From NCBI GenBank assembly GCA_903937325.1, contig CAIZYV010000112.1, positions 1 to 11,121 on the forward strand: DNA of 11,121 nt, written 5' to 3'. Under the pieces are notes generated by a model that was not told where the DNA came from, ran no database searches, and saw only the letters and a list, made by a program, of their open reading frames with translations. Origin of the DNA: Candidatus Falkowiibacteriota bacterium. Lineage in GTDB: Bacteria; Patescibacteriota; Patescibacteriia; Patescibacteriales; UBA12465. The first letter of the stretch is position 1; every line of letters starts with the position of its first letter. Made by a program: the position numbers and the translations under genes. This document shows, one piece after another, positions 5,748 through 11,121 of this stretch.

Positions 5748-7688
5748 ATGAAAAAAGCGAAACTCTGGTTTTGGCTCTTATTTGCCGTTATTATAATTGG
5801 TGCTGTTTTTTGGTGGTGGCGGTCGAGCCGTAATCAAGACCCTTCTTATTCTACGGTTATTGCCGAAACTGGCCCCTTAGTCCAAACCGTTAGTGAGACT
5901 GGTACACTTAAGCCAATTAAGGAAGTTTCTTTAAATTTTCTTTCTTCAGGCCGAATTAAAGCGATTAATGTTAAAATTGGCGATAAAGTCAGTGCTGGTT
6001 TTCTGATGGCGGTTTTAGATGATAGTTCTTTGCAGGCGCGTAAGTTGGAGCTGGAGGCTGGATTAAAAATTGCCGAAGCATCTTTATCAAAAATACTGGT
6101 TGGCGCCAGTACGGGTGTAATTGCTGTCAGCCGTTCTACTGTTACTCAAGCTCAAGCCAGTGCTACTTCTGCGAAAACAGATTTAGAAAAAACAAAGAGA
6201 AGTGTGGCTGAAGCGACTCGACAGGCCGAGAAATCTTTAGCCGATCTTGAATCTAGCTCCGCTTCTACACCGACGCCTTTAGAGCAGTCGGTTTCTGCTG
6301 CTCAGACTGCTTTGGATAACGCTAAAAAAACCGGACAAAAAAATGAAGACAATACTCGTAGTTCTTCTCTGATGATTCTTAGCGATAAGATATTAGGCGC
6401 ACAGATTGCTCTTGATAATATTAATACTATTTTAGAAGATGATGATGCTAAGTCGGTTTTAAGCGTGAGAAACAGCAGCTTGCTGTCTAAAACTAAGGAA
6501 GCGCGTTTGGCCGCCCTTAACTTATTAGGGGTAGCTGAAGATGCTGCTTTAGTCGCTAAAACTACTGGTACAGAAGATGCTATCGATAGAGCCGGCGACA
6601 AGGTCAGGGATTTGTTGGCTCAGACTGATAATGCGTTAGATTATACTTATGCCATGCTCGAGGCTACTATTACTAGCGTTGATTTTCCTCAGAGCAGTTT
6701 AGATTCATATAAGACATTGGTTAGTAGCCAGTCAACTCAGATTAACGCGGCTAGCACGGCAGTAGAATCTTCCGTACAAGCTTTTCATAATGCGATTTTA
6801 AATAATTATACGAATCAAGCAGCCGCTGAAGAAGCTCTGCGTCAAGCTCAGACGAATTTAAGCAATGCTATTATTGCCGCTGCCAACGCGGTTAATAGCG
6901 CTAAATTAAATGGTGAGCAACAGATTGCCTCGGTTCAAGCGCGTTTAGACAGCGCCAACCAAAGTATTGCCGTCGCTCAAGCTCAATTGGACAATACGAT
7001 GGCCCCAGCTCGCTCTCAAGATGTTGCTTTGGCTCAAGCTCAAGTCAGCCAGGCTCAGGCTGGTTTAGCGGGAATCAAGCAGCAGCTTGATGAAATGATT
7101 CTCCTGGCTCCTTTGGATGGTGTTATAACGGCAGTAAATTATGAGGTGGGCGAGCAATTTGGTGTCGGAGGGAAAGCTATGATTAATATCTTAGTTAATA
7201 ACAGCTTTAATATCGAAGTTGATATTGCTGAATCAAATATTAGTAAGATTAAAGCTGGCGATCCGGTTGAGATTACGCTTGATGCTTTTCCTGATGATTT
7301 TATTCTTCAGGGAGTAGTCAGTTTTATTGAACCGGCACAAACCTTAATCCAAGACGTTGTTTATTATAAAGTTAAAATTGATTTTCGCGATTTAGCTAGT
7401 ACTATGGCACAAATTGCCAGTCGTAATCTGTCTTTAAAAGCGGGCATGACCGCGAATGTTATTGTCACCACCGATCAACGGGCTGCTGTTTTGCAAGTTC
7501 CCGCTCGGGCTTTGATTGAAAAAGATGGTGGTATGATTGTACGCCTATTAATAGATAATGTGGCGCAGGAGGTGCCAGTGGAAACCGGTTTGCGCGGGGA
7601 TGAAGGCATGATTGAAATTGTCAGCGGCCTTAAACCCGGCGATACAGTTATTACCTTTACTAAAACTAACGGCGCGGCCGCTAATTAA
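5748..7688 (+). CDS. MacA/HlyD-type periplasmic-adaptor-like subunit of an ABC exporter, long coiled coil
   Basis: A membrane-fusion/adaptor protein of the MacA, YknX and HlyD group, anchored in the cytoplasmic membrane and projecting outward as partner of the ABC exporter encoded next. From ATG 5748 it has 646 residues. A single transmembrane helix spans about 6-24, flanked by KK and R. The first half of the lipoyl-like barrel-sandwich domain is at about 58-95 (SSGRIKAINVKIGDKVSAG), and the second half at about 458-485 (ILLAPLDGVITAVNYEVGE). Between them lies a hairpin of about 350 residues rich in Ala, Gln, Ser and Leu, with repeated AQAQ steps. The beta-barrel and membrane-proximal domains follow (about 488-640). 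MacA-like proteins are usually near 370-400 residues, so this hairpin is exceptionally long. I prefer ATG 5748 over TTG 5715 because it gives a normal basic N-terminus before the membrane helix and fits the mapped -10 box. Confidence 0.9.
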   Translation: MKKAKLWFWLLFAVIIIGAVFWWWRSSRNQDPSYSTVIAETGPLVQTVSETGTLKPIKEVSLNFLSSGRIKAINVKIGDKVSAGFLMAVLDDSSLQARKLELEAGLKIAEASLSKILVGASTGVIAVSRSTVTQAQASATSAKTDLEKTKRSVAEATRQAEKSLADLESSSASTPTPLEQSVSAAQTALDNAKKTGQKNEDNTRSSSLMILSDKILGAQIALDNINTILEDDDAKSVLSVRNSSLLSKTKEARLAALNLLGVAEDAALVAKTTGTEDAIDRAGDKVRDLLAQTDNALDYTYAMLEATITSVDFPQSSLDSYKTLVSSQSTQINAASTAVESSVQAFHNAILNNYTNQAAAEEALRQAQTNLSNAIIAAANAVNSAKLNGEQQIASVQARLDSANQSIAVAQAQLDNTMAPARSQDVALAQAQVSQAQAGLAGIKQQLDEMILLAPLDGVITAVNYEVGEQFGVGGKAMINILVNNSFNIEVDIAESNISKIKAGDPVEITLDAFPDDFILQGVVSFIEPAQTLIQDVVYYKVKIDFRDLASTMAQIASRNLSLKAGMTANVIVTTDQRAAVLQVPARALIEKDGGMIVRLLIDNVAQEVPVETGLRGDEGMIEIVSGLKPGDTVITFTKTNGAAAN

Positions 7689-7691
7689 AAT

Positions 7692-8414
7692 ATGCCTCAA
7701 GCTTTAATTGAATTAAAACAATTGGGTAAGACTTATGTGAGCGGTGATATGGAAACAGAGGTTTTGAAAGAAATTGATTTCCGTATTGAAAAAGGAGAGT
7801 TTGTCTCTATTATGGGCCCTTCTGGCTCAGGTAAATCGACTTTAATGCACATTCTTGGTCTATTGGAGCGTCCGTCTAGTGGCTCTTATCATTTTGCTGG
7901 AAAAAATATTAATACTCTTAATGATGAGGATTTAGCTCATTTGCGGAATCGAGAAATTGGTTTTGTATTTCAAGCTTTTAATCTTTTGGCGCGTACCAGC
8001 GTTTTAGATAATGTTAAACTGCCTTTAATTTATTCTCAAGATAAGCGCCGGATGGATGAGCGTGCTCGCAAGGTTTTAAAAAGCGTTGGCCTTGATCATC
8101 GTCTTAATTATTATACAAACCAGATTTCTGGTGGCGAAAAACAGCGGGTTGCTATCGCTAGAGCTTTAGTTAATGAACCGGCGGTTATTTTTGCCGATGA
8201 ACCGACAGGTAATTTAGATTCAAAATCTGGCGTACAGGTGATGGAGATTTTGCAAAAATTAAATGCCCAAGGCAAGACAATTATTCTAGTGACACACGAA
8301 ACTTTCACAGCCGAACATGCTCAGCGGATTATAAAAGTGCATGATGGCCGGATTATTGGTGATGATCAAGTAAAGAATCGTCGTTTTGCCGCGGATGGCG
8401 ATACTCTTAAGTAG
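7692..8414 (+). CDS. MacB/LolD/YknY-type ABC transporter ATPase
   Basis: The ATP-binding subunit of a MacAB/YknXYZ-like exporter. It hydrolyses ATP at the cytoplasmic face to drive the permease pair encoded downstream. Every required motif is intact: Walker A GPSGSGKST (42-50), Q-loop Gln94 in FVFQAFNLL, signature ISGGEKQRVAIARAL (145-159), Walker B VIFADEPTGNLD (165-176) with catalytic Glu170, and H-loop His202 in LVTHE. The length of 240 residues is typical of the stand-alone ATPase in this family, in contrast to E. coli MacB, where ATPase and permease are fused. ATG 7692 lies three bases after the adaptor stop without a visible Shine-Dalgarno sequence, so translational coupling is likely. 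The exported substrate cannot be inferred. Confidence 0.96.
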   Translation: MPQALIELKQLGKTYVSGDMETEVLKEIDFRIEKGEFVSIMGPSGSGKSTLMHILGLLERPSSGSYHFAGKNINTLNDEDLAHLRNREIGFVFQAFNLLARTSVLDNVKLPLIYSQDKRRMDERARKVLKSVGLDHRLNYYTNQISGGEKQRVAIARALVNEPAVIFADEPTGNLDSKSGVQVMEILQKLNAQGKTIILVTHETFTAEHAQRIIKVHDGRIIGDDQVKNRRFAADGDTLK

Positions 8415-8416
8415 TT

Positions 8417-9664
8417 ATGTGGGAGAATTTTAAACAACTTTTATCCTTAGTTTTCCGGGCCTTGTTGAGCAATAAGACCCGGAGTTTTTTAACGATGCTC
8501 GGTATTATTATCGGTGTGGGCGCGGTTGTATTGATTATGTCTTTAGGGGCTGGTGCTCAATCTTTAATTCTTGGTCAACTAGAAGGATTTGGGAGCGACT
8601 TAATCGGTGTTTTGCCTGGTCAGTCGGATGAAAAAGGTCCGCCCGCTTCCGTTTTCGGCGTTAAAGTTACTAGTTTGAAATTAGCTGACGCGGAAGCTTT
8701 GCGTCAGGAAAAAAATGTTTCCCATACGGCGGCGGTGGTAGCGTATTATCAAACTAGCGTTTCTTTTTCTTGGCGCGATCAGTCTTATGATTCCACTCTT
8801 TACGGTATTAACGGTGAATATCTTCAGGTTGATGGCGGGGAAATAGAATCTGGTCGTTTTTTTAGCGATGAAGAATTAGATTCTAATCTCCGCTTAGTAG
8901 TTTTAGGAAGTACGGTAGCCGGCGAGCTTTTCGGCGGCAATGAACCAGTCGGTCAGAAAATAAAAGTTAAGAATCAAAATGCTGTCGTTATTGGTGTAAT
9001 GAAGGAGCGCGGTCAGGTTGGTTTTCAAAATTACGATGATTTAGTTTTAACTCCTTTAGCCTTTGCTCAGAAAGAAATTGCCGGTATTAATTATTTGAGC
9101 GCTATTCGAGTGAAGGTGGATAGTGCTGATAATATTGATGAGAGCATGGAGATGATTGCTCAGACTTTACGAGAGCGCCATGATTTGGATAATCCTAGTG
9201 ATGATGATTTTTCCGTTCGTAGTTTTCGGGACGCTTTAGATTTAGTAACTAATATCACTGATGCATTGCGTTATTTTTTAGCGGCGATGGCAGCTCTTTC
9301 TCTTTTGGTTGGCGGTATTGGTATTATGAATATCATGCTGGTAAGCGTAACCGAGCGGACGCGAGAAATTGGTTTACGCAAAGCTCTAGGAGCGACTAAT
9401 CGTCAAGTATTAAGTCAGTTTCTTTTTGAAGCGATTGCCTTAACTTTAATTGGGGGATTAATTGGTTTGCTGTTCGGTAGTTTATTTTCTTATTTAGCTG
9501 CCATTATCGTCCGTTCTTTAGACTATCGCTGGGATTTTGTTATTTCCGCTTTTTCTGTTTTTATCGCCATTGGCCTGTCTGCTATAATCGGCATTGTTTT
9601 TGGCTATTATCCAGCGCGGCGAGCTAGTCGTTTAAGCCCTATCGACGCTTTGCGTTATGAATAA
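8417..9664 (+). CDS. MacB/FtsX-type ABC permease 1
   Basis: A 415-residue permease of the type VII (MacB/FtsX/LolCE-like) ABC superfamily. The first transmembrane helix (about 22-45) follows a basic, amphipathic N-terminus. A large extracytoplasmic MacB-PCD-type domain spans about 46-280. The C-terminal FtsX domain has three helices at about 285-310, 335-362 and 375-398. The segment GGIGIMNIMLVSVTERTREIGLRKALGAT (299-327) is the family hallmark, and its cytoplasmic TREIGLRKALGAT part contacts the ATPase. The last residues, ARRASRLSPIDALRYE, are also typical. These permeases generally couple ATP hydrolysis to a mechanical movement of the extracytoplasmic domain that works on the adaptor. ATG 8417 is two bases after the ATPase stop. 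It shares topology and motifs with the next gene but is clearly divergent from it. Confidence 0.94.
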   Translation: MWENFKQLLSLVFRALLSNKTRSFLTMLGIIIGVGAVVLIMSLGAGAQSLILGQLEGFGSDLIGVLPGQSDEKGPPASVFGVKVTSLKLADAEALRQEKNVSHTAAVVAYYQTSVSFSWRDQSYDSTLYGINGEYLQVDGGEIESGRFFSDEELDSNLRLVVLGSTVAGELFGGNEPVGQKIKVKNQNAVVIGVMKERGQVGFQNYDDLVLTPLAFAQKEIAGINYLSAIRVKVDSADNIDESMEMIAQTLRERHDLDNPSDDDFSVRSFRDALDLVTNITDALRYFLAAMAALSLLVGGIGIMNIMLVSVTERTREIGLRKALGATNRQVLSQFLFEAIALTLIGGLIGLLFGSLFSYLAAIIVRSLDYRWDFVISAFSVFIAIGLSAIIGIVFGYYPARRASRLSPIDALRYE

Positions 9665-9667
9665 TTT

Positions 9668-10897
9668 ATGGATCGTTTTTTTATCGCCTGCCAATTAGCT
9701 TGGCGCTCTTTGCGCCTTAATATCTTACGTACCAGTTTGACGGTTTTGGGTGTGGTTATCGGTGTGGCGGCGATTATTATTGTATTTGCCGCTGGCGACG
9801 GTATTAGCCGTCTAGTTGCCGGGGAAGTCGAGTCTTACGGTACCAACGTCGTTCAAACAGAGGTAAAGACGCCGGGTAAAAATAGCGCCAGTTCCGCCGA
9901 AGTTACTTCTTTGAAATTGGCGGACATGGAAGCGATTGATAAATTAGATAATGTTGAGCAAAGTTATGCCGCTTCTTTAGGCCAACAGAAAATTACTTAT
10001 GCGGCGGAGAGCAAGAAAGTTTTTATTTTCGGCGTTAGCGCTCCTTATGCCCAGATTGATACGAAGACGAAATTGGCTGCTGGTTCTTTTTTTAGTCAGG
10101 AAGATGATCGTGGACAGGCGACTGTCGCGGTGCTCGGTGCCGGATTGAAAGAATATCTTTTCGGCGATCAGGAATCTTTGGGTAAATTTATTAAGATCGG
10201 CAGTAAAAAATTTCAAGTTGTTGGTGTCTTAGAAGAGCAGGGCGGGGGTGCTAGCTTTATCGATTTTGACAATGTTGTTTATATCCCGATCCAGACTTTA
10301 CATAAGCGTATATTGGGGATTGATTATGCTATGTATTTCATGCATCAATTACGGGACGTTAATCGAGCTGAAGAAACGGCCGATGAAATTCGTATATTAT
10401 TGCGTGATCGTCATGAAATTAGCGACCCCGAAAAAGACGACTTTCGTGTTTCCACAATGGCAGAAATGCTAGATACTTTAGGGACTGTTACTGGTGCTGT
10501 GACTTATCTTCTCTTAGCAATTGTTTTAATTTCTTTGCTTGTTGGCGGAGTTGGTATTATGAATATTATGTATGTGACCGTTACGGAGCGTACGCCTGAA
10601 ATTGGTCTTCGCAAAGCGATGGGCGCTACACGACAAGATGTTGTTTGGCAATTTTTAGTTGAATCATTACTCATTACTTTTTGGGGCTGGCTTTTAGGTG
10701 TTTTGTTAGGAACTTTAGCTGCCTTTGCCTTAAGTCTTGCGGCTCAAGCTTTTAATGTTAATTGGCAGTTTAATTTTCCTTGGCAGGGAATTGGCGTTTC
10801 TTTGCTGTTTTCTCTACTTTGTGGTTTTTTGTTCGGTTATCGCCCCGCTAAACAGGCTTCGCGTTTAGACCCAGTAGCAGCTTTAAGGGTGGAATAA
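9668..10897 (+). CDS. MacB/FtsX-type ABC permease 2
   Basis: The second MacB/FtsX-family permease of the operon, 409 residues. Transmembrane helices are at about 22-45, 277-302, 327-357 and 372-392, with an extracytoplasmic domain between the first and second. The hallmark GGVGIMNIMYVTVTERTPEIGLRKAMGAT (293-321) differs from permease 1 in TPEIG for TREIG and in several other places. Common sub-motifs such as TSLKLAD early in the outer domain, and ARRASRLSP against AKQASRLDP at the end, show that the two genes are paralogues. One ATPase gene with two different permease genes suggests a heterodimer, as in LolCDE, although two alternative homodimers are possible. ATG 9668 is three bases after the previous stop. 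The gene ends just before a clear terminator. Confidence 0.94.
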   Translation: MDRFFIACQLAWRSLRLNILRTSLTVLGVVIGVAAIIIVFAAGDGISRLVAGEVESYGTNVVQTEVKTPGKNSASSAEVTSLKLADMEAIDKLDNVEQSYAASLGQQKITYAAESKKVFIFGVSAPYAQIDTKTKLAAGSFFSQEDDRGQATVAVLGAGLKEYLFGDQESLGKFIKIGSKKFQVVGVLEEQGGGASFIDFDNVVYIPIQTLHKRILGIDYAMYFMHQLRDVNRAEETADEIRILLRDRHEISDPEKDDFRVSTMAEMLDTLGTVTGAVTYLLLAIVLISLLVGGVGIMNIMYVTVTERTPEIGLRKAMGATRQDVVWQFLVESLLITFWGWLLGVLLGTLAAFALSLAAQAFNVNWQFNFPWQGIGVSLLFSLLCGFLFGYRPAKQASRLDPVAALRVE

Positions 10898-10912
10898 CTT
10901 TATTTTTTATAG

Positions 10913-10938
10913 AAGCGTCCCTAACGGGGCGCTTTTTT
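10913..10938 (+). terminator. Intrinsic terminator of the exporter operon
   Basis: AAGCGTCCC (10913-10921) pairs with GGGGCGCTT (10926-10934): nine base pairs including one G-U, with loop TAAC and a T-run to 10938. It lies 15 bases after the stop of permease 2. Confidence 0.88.
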
Positions 10939-10988
10939 GAAATATCAGTTATTTGGAAGAAAATATTTATATGAGCGTATTAAAAAAC

Positions 10989-11005
10989 AGAGGCGCCTCT
11001 ATAAT
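10989..11005 (+). promoter_or_regulatory. Palindrome abutting a TATAAT box before the right-edge gene
   Basis: AGAGGCGCCTCT (10989-11000) is a perfect 12-base palindrome and its last T is the first base of TATAAT (11000-11005). If that is a -10 box, transcription would begin near 11012, about 76 bases before ATG 11088, with the palindrome placed as an operator. No -35 hexamer is evident 16-18 bases upstream. The rest of 10939-11087 is AT-rich; CTCTTT near 11047 can pair with AAAGAG near 11062, but I assign no function to it. Confidence 0.35.
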
Positions 11006-11087
11006 CTGGATAATTAATTTACAAATTAATAAAATCTTTACTTTTCCTCTTTGTATCAGGGAAAGAGAAGAAAATAATAAAAATAAT

Positions 11088-11121
11088 ATGAAAAAGAAAA
11101 ATATAATTACAGCGAGTGCCC
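11088..11121 (+). CDS. Start of an unidentified gene (partial at the right edge)
   Basis: ATG 11088 opens a frame that runs off the window and encodes MKKKNIITASA. Three lysines followed by small and hydrophobic residues could be the start of a signal peptide or membrane helix, but eleven residues are too few to say. The purine-rich GGGAAAGAGAAG around 11059-11070 lies too far upstream to be a normal ribosome binding site. The same frame is also open back to ATG 10971, which I consider less likely because that would place the TATAAT box and palindrome inside the coding region. Confidence 0.4.
   Translation, partial: MKKKNIITASA

Noticed and set aside
6302..6601. Minus-strand open frame of 99 codons
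   Set aside because: Antisense to the Ala/Ser-rich coiled coil of the adaptor, which leaves the complement open by codon bias.
6130..7080. Repeated Gln-Ala-rich DNA as a tandem repeat array
   Set aside because: The repeated CAAGCT-like units reflect coiled-coil heptads and Ala/Gln codon use; there is no constant repeat length.
8111..8308. Minus-strand open frame of 65 codons
   Set aside because: Antisense to the signature and Walker B motifs of the ATPase.
9977..10472. Minus-strand frame of 79 codons and plus-strand frame of 74 codons
   Set aside because: Both are out-of-frame readings within permease 2 and lack recognisable features.
10971..11087. ATG 10971 as start of the right-edge gene
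   Set aside because: It is in frame with ATG 11088, but the added segment would cover a palindrome and TATAAT box and has no convincing protein character.
1..11121. CRISPR array, tRNA, rRNA, insertion sequence, defence system
   Set aside because: I saw no regularly spaced direct repeats, no cloverleaf or rRNA motif, no transposase or integrase, and no nuclease or toxin-antitoxin pair.

Overview
The window looks like chromosomal DNA of a small-genome, AT-rich bacterium, most probably of the Candidate Phyla Radiation (Patescibacteria). This is an inference from gene content and style: short intergenic gaps, a MacAB-like exporter with no outer-membrane partner in view, almost no Shine-Dalgarno sequences, and a NNMT-type methyltransferase beside a compact SpeD homologue. 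TGA is used as a stop codon (4779-4781), so the UGA-to-glycine code of Gracilibacteria and SR1 does not apply. No mobile element, CRISPR array, tRNA or rRNA was recognised, and no stretch longer than 300 bases lacks a gene.

Region 1 (1-2203, plus strand) is visibly the most AT-rich part. It holds the tail of a gene entering from the left, a helical protein of unknown function, a NNMT/PNMT/TEMT-family SAM-dependent methyltransferase with an extended N-terminus and an internal insertion, and a SpeD-type pyruvoyl decarboxylase homologue. The three complete genes are closely spaced and co-oriented, so they probably form one operon. The pairing of an amine-type N-methyltransferase with a decarboxylase that would make an amine or decarboxylated SAM is the most intriguing functional association here.

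Region 2 (2204-4850) has a probable promoter, then a leader with a terminator-like hairpin ending 8 bases before the start of a DEAD-box RNA helicase with a long Arg/Ser/Pro-rich tail. A strong intrinsic terminator follows, with the YgjP-like zinc metallopeptidase gene starting only 8 bases after its T-run. A hairpin at 4810-4838 serves as a bidirectional terminator between this gene and the converging minus-strand gene.

Region 3 (4859-5747) holds a minus-strand gene for a two-helix membrane protein of unknown function and a divergent, AT-rich intergenic region with a near-consensus extended -10 promoter facing right.

Region 4 (5748-10938) is a four-gene operon, with gaps of only 2-3 bases, for a MacAB/YknXYZ-like tripartite ABC system: a membrane-anchored adaptor with an unusually long coiled-coil hairpin, an ATPase, and two divergent FtsX/MacB-type permeases that may pair as a heterodimer. 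It ends at a clear intrinsic terminator. The right edge carries a palindrome abutting a TATAAT box and the first codons of a further gene.
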